Shown piece after piece: positions 33,124-45,038 of a stretch of DNA of 64,000 bases; the stretch's first letter is position 1, and every line of letters starts with the position of its first letter. The notes beneath the pieces are model-generated. The model had not been told where the DNA came from. It was given only the letters and a program-made list of their open reading frames with translations, and did no database searches. The DNA comes from Strigamia acuminata. Taxonomy: Eukaryota; Arthropoda; Chilopoda; Geophilomorpha; Linotaeniidae. The position numbers were made by a program, and so were the translations under genes. The stretch lies in assembly GCA_949358305.1 (NCBI GenBank), contig OX442315.1:13790427-13854426 (forward strand), given 5' to 3'.

Positions 33124-34096
33124 TACCAATTATTGAAAAAATATTTCTTGATGTTTATTATACATTTAGTTGAGTTTTTGTTGTCAAAATTGTGCTTTTT
33201 GTCTTGTTTGTGTCATGTAAATAGTTTTTTATATAATTAGGTTCAATAAAATGTTCTGCAAGAAATTGTTGTAGTTTATTTGTTTATTTTTGAAAGGAGT
33301 TGCAACATGGAAAATATAACATCACTTAAGTTTGACTGTAATTATCAAATTTCGGGTCAGAAGTTTGAATCTTAAATGGATTTCCGAAATTCTGATTTTC
33401 TTGATTTTCAGAAATCGAGTAAATCGAATTTCAACTTTGAATGACCAAAAATTTTACGATTTCTGAAATTCGATTTCCATTTGACGACGTAACAAGTAAA
33501 CCAAAAAAACTACGTTTTTGAAAAAAGGCTTTTATGCCGGTAGTGGATTTTGGTAGTGATTTAAAATCTGCAATTTTGATTTGGTGTTAGTATCATATAG
33601 GGTTAGTAAAATCATCAATCAAAATCAAATAAATAAATTTAAGATTGCACGCAACGAATGGTTACTTCGATGTTTTACGTGATTTTCCCTTTGCGCTTCA
33701 CTGCATCGCTTGAAAAAAATAGCGTCACCAATTTTTATATTTTTAATATTTAATCTCCAACTTTTTTTTTTTAAATGTAATTTAAAAATGTGGAAGTTGT
33801 TTTCGAGCTAGAAGAACACCGTGTCTCGTTTCCCAAAGCTGATAATTACATAATTTATACCTTTTATTTTAATTTCTGCATCCAAATGAACAAAAAATTC
33901 ATGAGACACGACCAAGGACGAGCTGCGGGTTCAACTTCATGATTCTAATATTAAAAAAAAAAAAAAAAATTAATTCTTCACAATAAATAAGTCCATTAAA
34001 TTAAAGGGAAAACATTTACGTGAGGCCGCCCACTAAATCCTCGTAAAAAAAAAAAAGAAAAAACAGTTCTGCATCGCACATATGCACATAAAGGAC
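33124..34096. other. Gene-free spacer
   Basis: AT-rich, with several A or T runs and short GAAAT/CGATTTC inverted motifs around 33380-33480. No gene or clear element is seen. Confidence 0.4.
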
Positions 34097-34104
34097 TATA
34101 AAAA
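34097..34104 (+). promoter_or_regulatory. TATA box of gene at 34152
   Basis: TATAAAAA stands 55 bases before the ATG. Confidence 0.6.
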
Positions 34105-34151
34105 CTCGCTCTTGCATCGAAAATTAAACAAACCAAGTACCGACTTCCGAC

Positions 34152-34666
34152 ATGAACATTCAGGTAACAAAACCAGAAAAGCAAATTGTTATTTTTCTCT
34201 AAAAAAGAATTTTTTCATTTGGGGTTTTTATCAGATGATTTTCTTCTGCATTACACTCGTTCTTCTGTCAACTTTACACATTTGTTCATCGACATTTGGA
34301 AATTCATTGAACTCGATCCGGGGCGATGTGGTGGCGATTCCGGGCGAAAGATTCGACCGGGCTAAAACGTTGCGTTTTAAAAGAGACAGATTTCGCTCGC
34401 GTTACGAAAATTCCCGTTTCGACTTTCACGGCGGATATCACAGCGACGTGGAACACAGACACGGCTCGATAGACGATGATTATGACAGCGATGGATTTTA
34501 CATTGGAAAAGAGAAGAAGTATCACGATTCGCCTGGCGGAGGCGGCTATAGAAATGGCGGCAAATTTTATGGAAGTCGTTCGAAAGATTTTGGAGGCGGC
34601 GGAGGAGGTGGCGGAGGTGGTGGTGGTGGTGGTGGTGGCGGTGGGGGTGGTGGAGGTGGAAATTAA
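34152..34666 (+). CDS. Secreted Asp/Tyr/Gly-rich protein with terminal poly-Gly (exons 34152-34163, 34235-34666)
   Basis: The protein is about 147 aa. Exon 1 encodes MNIQ up to GTAACA; exon 2 starts after TTTTATCAG with MIFFCITLVLLSTLHICSS, completing the signal peptide. The propeptide ends near TLRFKRDRFRSRY. A charged aromatic part (HGGYHSDVEHRHGSIDDDYDSDG) follows, then SPGGGGYRNGG and 23 Gly ending in Asn. The frame is also open upstream of exon 1, but starting there would skip the conserved small-exon plan of its neighbours. AATAAA overlaps the stop region at 34667-34672. Confidence 0.8.
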
Positions 34667-34920
34667 AATAAAATGTGTCTAAAATTTGTGTTTGGAGGTT
34701 GCTAGCACTTTGTTTACATACATGTGTTTCTCTACAATTTTGTAAACTGGCGGTTTTTTTGTATCAAAAAAAGTGATTAAAATTTTTATATTTCAGCAAT
34801 TGTTTCCTTCATTTACCCTTATGGCAATAAAAAGTGAATTTTGATTTTCTTCATTTTTATCTTTATTAAAACTGTAGTTTGCGTATGGTCGCTAGAACAA
34901 AGCTTTCAAACCTTGTATGG

Positions 34921-35226
34921 TACTACGTTTACATGCACCGAATATTTCGAGTGGTGAGTAATACGAGTGGTGAAGAAATCAAATTGTTGTGTTTACATGA
35001 TGCAGAAAATAATTCGTGATCACTTTCGGTTTTCGACCAATGGGGAAGTGCCGGAAGCGATGCGCGCATGCGCAATAAAAATAGTTCGAGGTTCACTCGA
35101 ATTAAACAACCTTCTGCGAGGGATTATTCACTACTCGAATTATCCTTGTCATCCCCGTTTACATGACAGTTGTGCACACGAAATAATTCATCTCACTGGT
35201 AATATTCCGTGCATGTAAACGAAGTA
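34921..35226. mobile_element. TA-flanked MITE (306 bp)
   Basis: TACTACGTTTACATGCACCGAATATT at the left returns inverted at 35201-35226 with two differences. The terminal TA may be the target duplication. No ORF. Confidence 0.7.
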
Positions 35227-36049
35227 ATTGAGCGCAAGATAATAATTGAACGCGATTTCCTTTACAATGCGTCTGTAAGTGCAAAAATGCACTTTTATGT
35301 GCAAAAAGGACTTTTTATGTGCAAAATGCACTTTTTCAAATAAGAAATCAAATTTAATTATCGGCTTATCTGAGAACAGGAAAAGCAGAAAATGCAGATT
35401 TTAATGCAATTCAATTGATATTATAAGTGAGATTAAATATGTTCCTCACGGTTTGATTTTCAATTCTAATGGTGTTTTAATAAATTTCTCGGCCACAAAA
35501 CTCCAAGTAAGTTGTTAATTAGCATAAGTTGAGGTCAGAGAAAAAAAAATTCTGCTAACGTAGAGTGGGAAAACCCAAGACGACGGTCAATGAATTTACT
35601 GGTTCATAAAAACACATCACACCTATGACCTATGTATAAATGCCAGCAGCAACGATTATGGCAGGTGTACTAGATATGCTGAGTGGGATTTCCCCTCTTG
35701 TTATTCACTTTTCCATTTTCTGGTCCATTTCCTCAAAACGTAAAAAAAATTAAAATTTGAATTTCAAAAAAATTTAAAAATATTAAAATTTTAATTTTCA
35801 AAAATAATAAAATATTAAAATTTGAATTTAAAAAAATAGAAATGGATCGCGTTTTCTGTGATGTAAATAGACGCGTTTTGAATTACGCCGCGATACAAAA
35901 TATCTCGAGGAGCCTGGTCCGTGACAAAATAATAAAATAATAAAATTTCAATTTCAAAAAATAAAAAAATAATAAAATTAAAAGTAATCCTAAACAATTG
36001 TCGAGCTCGATAAAAAGGTCTCTGCTGTGGGTGACTGTGTACCAGAGTA

Positions 36050-36568
36050 CAGTGAAGCCTCGTTATAACGAATCGGAAGGCACCTAAGACATCGGTTCGT
36101 TATAACGATGAATGTACGCTTCATTCGTGATGTTCAGACTTCGGCTGTTACATTAAACAAATGTAACAAACGAAAAACCAAAATTGTAATTACTGACAAA
36201 AATGGCAGTTTTGACTAAAATACCGTACTGCCTCGATTTAACGCCGGGGCGTTTATTAATTTTTCCAAGCCGACCCCCTCCCGGGAGGGTCGGCTTTCGG
36301 CGGAATTTAGTGCACTACACGCCGCCTAGACCCCGGCGTTTAATCAAGGCCCGACGTTTAGATACGCCCGGCGTTAAATCGAGGCAGAATGGTACCGCAC
36401 TTTATTATTATTTTTATTATTTATTTCAACACTTCCATGAAGTAAAATACAGGTTAAAAAACAATACGAAAAAAACGGATTGGTTGGTAGATTGGCCATA
36501 GAACGCCATGTTAAAAAATTTTGACATAACCGATGTCTTAGGTGCCTTCCGATTCGTTATAACGAGGC
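36050..36568. mobile_element. Pogo/Tigger-like MITE with a nested hairpin element
   Basis: The outer arms start CAGTGAAGCCTCGTTATAACG (36050) and return inverted to 36568, with about 41 matching bases. Inside, a second inverted pair TACTGCCTCGATTTAACGCCGGG (about 36226-36248) and its complement (36367-36389) bounds a GC-rich hairpin with CGACCCCCTCCCGGGAGGGTCG. The outer ends are like those of pogo-type Tc1/mariner elements. A related inverted copy of the middle lies at 39920-40030. Confidence 0.7.
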
Positions 36569-36949
36569 TTGGCTGTAACGAGCTTCGACTATAGTCTATT
36601 ACATAGGAGGTACAACCACCTTTATTGAGATTGTCCTTTCGTCAAGCAGGTAGGGCGTGGTCTCTTGAACAAATTGTCATCGTCTATTACAAAAAAATTA
36701 AAAAAAAAATTAAAAAAAATTTATAAATCACAACACCTGCTTTTTCAACCATTAGATTTTACAATGACTCTGTAACCCGCCTTTCAAAACCAGTTGAAAC
36801 CGCATTTCCAAAAAAATCTGACAGCTGATTTTATCCTAAGCGGTCACTTCGGGTCAGAGATGTAAAACCACCTTTTATGAGAATAGGAACTGGTAAAGAG
36901 GGAACAAGCCTGGAGGATAAACCAAACCTAAACCTCATTTGCTAAACAG

Positions 36950-36958
36950 TATAAATAC
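36950..36958 (+). promoter_or_regulatory. TATA box of the DLPQ-repeat gene
   Basis: TATAAATAC stands about 92 bases before the ATG at 37042. Confidence 0.6.
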
Positions 36959-37041
36959 ACCCAACATAATCCAAATTTGACTAAACACAGCAAGCGGACA
37001 AACACAACGCACATTCCTTTCCTACACAGTACAAAATCACC

Positions 37042-37924
37042 ATGAACATCTTACTGGTATGTTACCACATCTCTCTTGAAATGATTTCCCATTCCCATTT
37101 ATTTACACGTATTTTCCTCCTTTTTCTAGATTTTTGTGGTGATTACATTGACACTCACGGCTGTGCTACCAACCATGGCCACCGAGGAAGAAGATCTGCA
37201 ACAGCAAGATGTTCTTCAAATCAAGGATAAGAATGATGAAGATCCTGACCAATTCACTGATTTGAAGCCAGTGAAGAAAAATGGAGGCGGAGGCGGTGGT
37301 ATTTTACCATTCGGAGGCGGAGGAGGTGGAGGCGGCGGCGGCGGTGGTGGTGGAGGTGGAGGCGGAGGTGGTAAAAAACGAAGAGATTTGCCACAAGGCG
37401 GCGGCGGCGGCGGCGGTGGATGGGGCGGCGGAGGAGGCGGCGGCGGTGGAAAACGAAAACGAGATTTGCCACAAGGAGGCGGTGGAGGTGGAGGTGGATG
37501 GGGCGGCGGAGGAGGCGGTGGAGGTGGAAAACGAAAACGAGATCTACCACAAGGAGGAGGCGGCGGCGGCGGCGGATGGGGTGGTGGAGGCGGCGGAGGC
37601 GGAGGAAAAAAACGTAGAGATTTGCCACAAGGCGGCGGTGGAGGTGGGGGTGGATGGGGCGGCGGAGGAGGCGGCGGAGGTGGAAAACGGAAACGTGATT
37701 TGCCACAAGGAGGAGGCGGCGGCGGTGGTGGATGGGGAGGTGGCGGAGGCGGCGGGGGTGGGAAAAAACGAAGAGATTTGCCACAAGGCGGCGGTGGAGG
37801 TGGGGGTGGATGGGGCGGCGGAGGAGGCGGTGGAGGTGGAAAACGGAAACGAGATCTGCCACAAGGAGGAGGCGGCGGCGGCGGTGGATGGGGCGGTGGT
37901 GGAGGTGGTGGAGGAGGAAAATAA
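37042..37924 (+). CDS. Secreted polyprotein of seven DLPQ-poly-Gly-Trp repeats (exons 37042-37056, 37130-37924)
   Basis: The protein is about 269 aa. Exon 1 encodes MNILL; exon 2 follows TTTTTCTAG and opens IFVVITLTLTAVLPTMA. After an acidic propeptide ending PVKKN comes G6-ILPF-poly-G. Seven 26-residue units then follow, each KKRR or KRKR + DLPQ + G8 + W + G9. The 78-bp units alternate KKRR and KRKR, partly as pairs, so they grew in blocks. Every unit starts with a tetrabasic site, so processing could release seven identical DLPQ-G8-W-G9 peptides. Alternatively the whole repeat could serve as a structural protein. It is paralogous to the gene at 41264 (ELPE units with the same length). AATAAA is at 37984-37989. 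Confidence 0.9.
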
Positions 37925-38260
37925 ATGAATCTCTTGTTTTGTGTATGTTGATCATATACTGTTGTTTGTTTCATTATTATGTAAATAAAGAAATGTGTTA
38001 TTTATATACTGTTGTTTTATTCCAATACAAGTGAAAAGTTAAATACCGGGCGGCCCAAATAAAACCGGCCCGACAATACAAGGAGGGTAACTAGGGGGGT
38101 CTCAATAATGTATACTTTGTTCAATTAAATATATATTACGGAGTAATTATTATAGTTGTGGGCACTGGGCAGTGTTGTTGAATTAACGTTTCTGTTGCAG
38201 TTTTTTCTGCTCTTCTGTTTGGTGTTTGGTTTTTGACGATCTGAGTTTTCGTTCTCGATA
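37925..38260. other. 3' region and spacer
   Basis: Contains the poly(A) signal of the preceding gene and a unique AT-rich stretch; nothing else is seen. Confidence 0.4.
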
Positions 38261-38264
38261 TTTG

Positions 38265-39224
38265 TACAAAAAAATTAATTTTTTGGACTAAAAATTAATT
38301 TTTTGGACTAAAAATTAATTTTTTGGACTAAAAATTAATTTTTTGGACTAAAAATTAATTTTTTGGACTAAAAATTAATTTTTTGGACTAAAAATTAATT
38401 TTTTGGGCTAAAAATTAATTTTGTAGACTAAAAATTTATTTTTTGGACTAAAAATTTATTTTTTGGACTAAAAATTTATTTTTTGGATTAAAAATTTATT
38501 TTTTGGACTAAAAATTTATTTTTTGGACTAAAAATTTATTTTTTGGACTAAAAATTTATTTTTTGGACTAAAAATTTATTTTTTGGACTAAAAATTAATT
38601 TTTTGGACTAAAAATTAATTTTTTGGACTAAAAATTAATTTTTTGGACTAAAAATTAATTTTTTGGACTAAAAATTAATTTTTTGGACTAAAAATTAATT
38701 TTTTGGACTAAAAATTAATTTTTTGGGCTAAAAATTAATTTTGTAGACTAAAAATTTATTTTTTGGACTAAAAATTTATTTTTTGGACTAAAAATTTATT
38801 TTTTGGATTAAAAATTTATTTTTTGGACTAAAAATTTATTTTTTGGACTAAAAATTTATTTTTTGGACTAAAAATTTATTTTTTGGACTAAAAATTTATT
38901 TTTTGGACTAAAAATTTATTTTTTGGACTAAAAATTTATTTTTTGGACTAAAAATTTATTTTTTGGACTAAAAATTTATTTTTTGAACTAAAAATTTATT
39001 TTTTGGACTAAAAATTTATTTTTTGGACTAAAAATTTATTTTTTGGACTAAAAATTTATTTTTTGGACTAAAAATTTATTTTTTGGACTAAAAATTTATT
39101 TTTTGGACTAAAAATTTATTTTTTGGACTAAAAATTTATTTTTTGGACTAAAAATTTATTTTTTGGACTAAAAATTTATTTTTTGGACTAAAAATTTATT
39201 TTTTGGACTAAAAATTTATTTTTT
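38265..39224. repeat. 20-bp satellite with a 320-bp higher-order repeat
   Basis: About 48 copies of a 20-base unit (TTTTTTGGACTAAAAATTAA or ...TTTAT) stand in tandem. The rare variants GGGCTA and TGTAGACTA plus GGATTA occur in the same order at 38401-38490 and 38721-38810, exactly 320 bases (16 units) apart. This shows a block duplication inside the array. Confidence 0.95.
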
Positions 39225-41193
39225 TTAGAACCAAAAATTCATTTCGGATGAGCTGAATTTGTTATTGATTAATAATAATAAGAAATTTTATTTGGCAGTT
39301 TAATTCGTTTTCTTAATGTGTCCTACTGATTGCATCTGTAGACAGAATTGAGGAACTTTCCCACTAGGTGAAGGCAGCGTGTAAATAAACTGATAAAAAA
39401 AACCAAGGTCGGCTGCTTGCCTGCACAACATTGATGATTGATGAAGGAAAACATGCTAACTATTCCTAGAATGATTGCTGGATTAAGAAGAAATACCAGG
39501 CTAAAGCTGAAAAAATGAATGATCATGCCATTCAATCAGCACAAAAAAATTATGAACATGCAATTTTTTTATAGAGCCACCAAATCCACACAAATATATA
39601 AACCTAATCTTAGGCTTAATAATGCTAAAATAAAGTATACAAACAATAAACTCATTAACAAAAGTAATTTACAGCGTTGGTACCGGAATATTATTGCTTC
39701 CTTTGTGTACAACCAGATCTAAATAAACTAGACTACAAACTGAGGAATTGTGGGTAAGAATCGTATGCTTACAGGTAGTGGCAACACTAAATTCATTTTC
39801 ACTTCCTGTCAATGCTATGGCTGCCTGAAACCAGCATACAAACAACATTTCGCAACGATAGTTAGCAAATACTGTGTGGTTTTGAATTGTGAGACGTCAC
39901 AATCCAGCCGCGACTCTTATTCAAAACTGCCATTTTTGTCAGCAATTACAATTTCGATTTTTTGTTTGTTACATTTGTTTAATGTAACAAATGAAGTCTG
40001 AACGTCACAAACAAAGCATACGTTCATCATTCGTGAAGTTAAATACGGAAACAATACCGAACTTTTGCAAAAATACGGTATTCTTGGTGTCTCAGCCGCG
40101 GCTACTATTCGAGGGCGACTCTTAATCGGTAAAATAGGGTATAATGCACTATTATGTTTGCAATAATGAAAAATCTATGAAATCTGTACATTTTACTGCA
40201 AATTCTGATTCCACTTGAACATATTCAGATTTCAAGTTAAAAATTAATAAATTAAGTGCCATCTGCAATATCTGCAAACGTATGATGAAACACAAGGAAA
40301 TAGAATACTCAAAACTGTCTAGAATATCAATAGATTTTATTAACATTAATTTTTTTTGCAGTGGAAATGTGAGAAAAAAATCAAGCACTGACCACTGCCC
40401 TCATTAAAACTTTCAGGTTCGAAAAACCCAGTTGAAACCTGCACTCTTGCACGTCACAAACGAGACCAAAAACGGTTTTTCCCTTCCAAATATCACATAA
40501 TAGGTGCATTCAATTCTAAAATAGCTTTCAAAAACCATTTTTCATCGTTTTCCAAAAAAAAACACACACATTTTTTTTTTATTGACCTTAAAATCCCTCC
40601 GATGACGTGATAAATTTATTTATGCAAGATCAAATCTCGATTTCAGCTGGAAATTAAAAGCAAAAGTAAATCAGCAATGCCATCATGGATTTAGTTAAGG
40701 AAAAGCAAACGAGCAATCTAAATACTACAGAATAATGCATGCATTATCAAGCCAACTCGATTTAAAAAACAACCAAACCTGTGTGACTGCATTTAGTTTC
40801 ATGGTCACAAGGAGTTTACAAACGAGGTTCTTGGCCTCTAATTTCTAAAGCAAGCAGAGAGATTGTCAAAATTGCACTTTTATTCATGAAATTGCAAGAA
40901 TTCTTTAAGTGTGAAAGTCATAAAAGCAGTTTTGGAAATCCTTATTGCATTCTGTGGAAAAAAAAATTGAGGAAAATGATGAATGATATTGAAAAGGGGA
41001 AATTTGGGTTTTGTTGTTGTTTCCAATTGAAAATCCAGGGAAATATTGATAATTGCATCATTAATTTCAACCGAAAACGACGCTGGGTATTATTAAAATG
41101 GTAAAAACCGAGGTCAAATGCCTGGAACCATGTCCATTTAAGGTGGTTCCTAGAATGGTCATTGGGTTACGAGTAAACTCATCGTTGGTTGGG
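39225..41193. other. Gene-free spacer with transposon fragments
   Basis: 39590-39730 (CCTAATCTTAGGCTTAATAATGC...) belongs to the family of the foldback at 10.9-11.9 kb. 39920-40030 is an inverted copy of the middle of the 36.1-kb element. TAGGTGCATTCAATTC near 40502 resembles a MITE end. No gene is supported. Confidence 0.5.
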
Positions 41194-41200
41194 TATATAA
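41194..41200 (+). promoter_or_regulatory. TATA box of the ELPE-repeat gene
   Basis: TATATAA stands 70 bases before the ATG at 41264. Confidence 0.6.
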
Positions 41201-41263
41201 ACCGAACCAAACAACAGCTTGCAAGTCAAGATTTGTGCGCAAACTCGCAACACAGACTCGACG

Positions 41264-42786
41264 ATGAAGACTCAAACAGTGAGTACAATCTCAAACATAT
41301 ATTAATGCATTTCAAAATGTATACCATTTTGCCGATTTAAGTGTATTATTTGCATTTTGTAATTTCATTTGCAATTCTCTAACAATAGTACTTTAAAATA
41401 CACTTCAGAACACATTTTGTAAAATTGTTTATAACGATGTGCATTCACATTTGGCAAATGCCGTAAACGCATTTTGTAATACACTAGGCGCATTCAATAA
41501 CTGATAAACGGTCGTTTAAACCCGTTTCCACGAACTTTTAGACAATATTCTCGTTTAAAAGCTCGTTTAAATTGCTTTAAACGAGCTAAAAGTAAACGAC
41601 CTATAATAAGTCGTTTAAATCTCTGTGCAACGAAAAAACTCGTGCAAATCAGGTATTGTTCGCAGCCATCTTGAATCTCCGTTAGATCGATCGCGACGAT
41701 CGAAGATATAAGCACAATTTTGCAGGTGTTCTAAATTTTTTTGAAGTGAATGACGATTATAATCATCACCATAGTAATAATTAGGGATTGAAACAATAGA
41801 AAAATCCGAGGTAAGAAAAATCTCGAAATAAATACCGTATGCGACTTGATCTGGAATCCCAGATCAAGTTTGGCAGTTAAACGAGGCTTTTCGTCTAAAA
41901 ATTCGTGCGAGACGAATATTTACGTAGACGAGAAGTTATTGAATGCGTCTTCTGATTTCTACATAACTGATAAATAAGTGTAAACAGTCTAATTCACACT
42001 TGTAGAAATTAGACTTTCTAAAAGTCACAACTTTTACATAAGTGGTTCAAGTGAGAACTAGGCATAATATAATTTCAATATATTTTTCAACCAAACAACA
42101 GATTGTTCAATTCACTTTGTTACTGATTTCCAGGTCTTCTTCGTGTCATGTTTGGCGTTTACGGTCGTTTTGGCTGTTTTTGCTGATGACTTAGGCGGCG
42201 GTGGCGGCGGGGGAGGATGGGGCGGTGGAGGCGGCGGTGGAGGTGAGTAAATATTGTTTAACTCAATTTGAATTTGGCGGCTAATGGAATTTTTTTATTT
42301 TTCCAAATTTTAGGTGGTCGCAAAAAACGTGAACTTTTAGGCGGAGGCGGTGGAGGCGGCGGTGGATGGGGTGGCGGTGGCGGCGGAGGAGGTAAATATA
42401 AAAACACAATTTTAAAAAGTTGAAATTAATTGTTTTATTCCATCTAAGGTGGTCGTAGAAAACGTGAACTTTTCGAACTTGGAGGCGGCGGCGGCGGCGG
42501 CGGCGGTGGATGGGGAGGCGGCGGCGGTGGCGGCGGCGGACGTAAACGAAGAGAACTTCCAGAAGGCGGCGGAGGTGGAGGCGGTGGATGGGGAGGTGGC
42601 GGCGGCGGCGGCGGCGGTGGACGTAAACGAAGAGAACTTCCAGAAGGTGGCGGAGGTGGCGGCGGTGGATGGGGAGGTGGAGGAGGCGGCGGCGGTGGAC
42701 GTAAACGAAGAGAAATTCCATTGGGCGGTGGAGGAGGTGGAGGAGGTGGATGGGGAGGCGGCGGCGGCGGAGGAGGAGGCCGTTAA
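41264..42786 (+). CDS. Secreted polyprotein of ELPE-poly-Gly-Trp repeats, four exons (41264-41278, 42134-42242, 42314-42391, 42449-42786)
   Basis: The protein is about 179 aa. Exon 1 encodes MKTQT; exon 2 gives VFFVSCLAFTVVLAVFA, then DDL-poly-Gly with one Trp. Exons 2 and 3 both end in phase 1. Exon 3 is exactly 78 bases and encodes one 26-residue unit (RKKRELL + G9 + W + Gly). Exon 4 holds four more units with RRKRELFEL, RKRRELPE (twice) and RKRREIPL starts. Basic sites before each unit suggest processing to Gly-Trp-Gly peptides. The unit length equals the 78-bp unit of the gene at 37042, but here introns separate the first units. Intron 1 (855 bases) holds a MITE. AATAAA is at 42979-42984. 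Confidence 0.85.
41485..41952. mobile_element. MITE in intron 1 of the ELPE-repeat gene
   Basis: TAGGCGCATTCAATAACTG at the left returns inverted as TTATTGAATGCGTCTTC at the right. The interior has CGTTTAAAC motifs on both strands and no ORF. It belongs with the TA-flanked, GCATTC-ended family. Confidence 0.55.
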
Positions 42787-44603
42787 GTGATCATTGATTA
42801 CTATGATTCCCTTTGTCTCTCTCCTATGCAATTAGTCATGTTAATTTTGCATAAACAATGATCGTAATTCGTCCTACTTTGTTGTGAATACCAAAAAATG
42901 TTGCAGCTATTTTAACTGTTTTAATTAGTAGTAGATTTTTTATTTTGTTTTGTTGTTTTTGATGTAATTCGACCATTGAAATAAACCTTACAACTTTTTC
43001 TTTACCAAAACTTGTGTTTGTGTTTATAAATTTTTAAAAAATGATGAAATTGATGGAAAAGTAAAGATTTGCAATTGAACATGAGTGAAATAAATAAGTA
43101 AAAGGAAATAAAAAATAAAAATCTGAAGTGCACTGTAGAGCAGCTGTTTTTGCTACTGAGAATTTTTTCCTGCATTGCTGATTGATCTATGCGATAAGCC
43201 AATCAAATTGCTTGGAGGGACTGACACGTGTGTAGAGATGTAATAACAAATTATAATAATATTGTAATATTATTAGGCCTAATAATGCTAAAATAAAGTA
43301 AATAATCAACAATATTTTGGAACTACGCTGTAAATTACTTTTAATGATGAGTTTCTTGTTGTTTACGGAGTATTTACTTTATTTTAGCATTATTAGGCCT
43401 AATGTTAGGCTTAATACTGCTGAATAACAACTGGAATTAGAAAATCGTCTGCACAGAATGGGATGTGCAGTACGAATTTAGCATCAAGATACCGGGCGTG
43501 AACTGTAGTACGATAGTGTAAATGTCAAGTTAAACGACCCAATTTTCTGTGTAGATTTCAGTGTAAATTCAAATATAAATAAATTAGCCCAAATAATAAC
43601 CATAGTGGAGATCATTATTGTTGTTATTTACTCTAAAAAAACAATAACTGCTACAAAATTGTTTTTATGCGACCGATCTAAGGAAAATCCGAGAAAACTC
43701 GTTGAACGGAGATCTAAACGTGGCGTGAAGGTCGTTTCCGATTAACCAGCTTACGCGACATTTACATGAATTAATTCGTGTAAATGTCGTGTGAAAACAA
43801 GTGTAAACACATTTATACCCGATCTAATGACTTTTCAAATGCACCTAGTGTATTTAAAAAATTTTATTTCAAGAATTTGAGTTAAATTGAGAAAAAAATT
43901 AATCAATAAATATCAAAACATCTGACAAAACCGGTGAAAGTTAAATGCACATTTCATAAAAGTAATTCAGGAAAGCCAAAGGGCAGCTTAACAAAAACTT
44001 ATTTCAATTTAGTTTTCCACGAGTTTCTTTACTTTCACGTCCTCCTATTCAAAAACAATTTTTTCCCTTTCCCCCCTAGTGTCCCACCCACTCATTTCCA
44101 CCCACAATAAAATAAATTCCTCGTACGTTTAATAAAAAATACATATCTCGCTCCACCACACACACACAAACAGGATTTTTATTTTCGCACATTCACAACA
44201 CCGAACAAAACATCTTTGTTACGCATAATTATACGATGTATCAACAAGACACGCACGACCAATTACCAATAGACCCACGACTTTATTTTTCATCGAATCG
44301 CGAGAATAAGATGAATCGACCATTACTAATAAATAATTTTTACACAAAAAAAAAAAAAAAAAAAAAAAAAATACTCCAAGTCCACACAATGCTAAACTAA
44401 CCTTGAACGTAAACGACAAAATCCTTGAAACAACTCGTAAGAACTGACGCACTTGTCCGGAACTCCCCAAACTGCACAAAAAATAAAATCCAAAGGTCGC
44501 AACTTGGTAAAAACCAAAATTCCCGGATTTAAAACCCATCATTTAAATAAATTTAGTCAAAAAAAAAAAAAATAAATTAAAAAAAAAACGTTGCATGATT
44601 TCT
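42787..44603. other. Gene-free spacer with a foldback-family copy
   Basis: 43230-43510 is a compact relative of the 10.9-11.9 kb foldback: TTAGGCCTAATAATGCTAAAATAAAG faces ACTTTATTTTAGCATTATTAGGCC around a short loop. It continues with the AATGGGATGTGCAGTACG-type end. An A run lies at 44346-44370. A small minus-strand ORF there has no support. Confidence 0.5.
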
Positions 44604-44610
44604 TATAAAT
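44604..44610 (+). promoter_or_regulatory. TATA box of gene at 44659
   Basis: TATAAAT stands 55 bases before the ATG. Confidence 0.6.
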
Positions 44611-44658
44611 TCAAGTTGCATCTTTGACATCTTGCAATTCCCAGTGCAAATCGCCACC

Positions 44659-45038
44659 ATGAAAGGATCACTGGTAAGTCGAGCCCACCGACGCTTAAAT
44701 AATTACATTTTTTAACGTTTATTCTTTGTTATTCCAAGATTTTATTAGGTTTGTTGTTGGTGGCTTCTGTCTGCTTGTTACACGTGGCAACTGCCGAAGA
44801 TGTAGCGCCGTTGAGCAAACTTTTGCTGCGCAACAAACGAGGCGGATGCCGTAAATGCGGCGGCGGTCACTACGGCGGCGGTCACTACGGCGGCGGATCT
44901 TATGGCGGCGGATCTTACGGCCATTATAGTGGCGGAGGATACGACAAAGGCGGCGGACATGTCTCGTCTGGTGGCGGCGGCGGGGGCGGAGGCGGCGGCG
45001 GGGGTGGCGGTGGAGGCGGTGGAGGCGGCGGAAGATAA
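44659..45038 (+). CDS. Secreted Cys/His/Tyr-Gly-rich protein (exons 44659-44673, 44739-45038)
   Basis: The protein is about 104 aa. The start GCCACCATGA is a strong context. Exon 1 encodes MKGSL and exon 2 ILLGLLLVASVCLLHVATA, the signal peptide. The short propeptide EDVAPLSKLLLRNKR ends in a basic site. The mature part starts GGCRKC, two Cys that could pair, then GGGHYGGGHYGGGSY repeats, GGGYDKGGGHVSS and 21 Gly with a final Arg. The HY repeats recall the gene at 31991. AATAAA is at 45197-45202. Confidence 0.85.

Larger units (their letters stand above)
34667..36949. other. Gene-free spacer with two inverted-repeat elements
   Basis: It holds a 306-bp MITE (34921-35226) and a nested palindromic element (36050-36568), both listed separately. 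Between them, 35700-35990 is an AT-rich stretch with repeated AAAAATTTAAAA-like motifs. No gene is seen. Confidence 0.5.

Noticed and set aside
32110-33129. Minus-strand hydrophobic 339-aa frame
   Set aside because: It mirrors the exact DNA repeat of the Gly/His gene; the plus-strand model explains the repeat, splice sites and KR cuts.
37216-37974. Minus-strand poly-Pro and His/Arg frames opposite the DLPQ-repeat gene
   Set aside because: They arise from GGN repeats read backwards; the plus strand has TATA box, signal peptide, intron and poly(A) signal.
28480-39224. CRISPR-like arrays (regular short repeats at 28.5 and 38.3 kb)
   Set aside because: Repeats are contiguous without unique spacers, and the sequence is eukaryotic.
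44219-44542. 107-aa minus-strand frame
   Set aside because: It includes a run of Phe from an A-rich tract, has no recognisable domain and no convincing start region.
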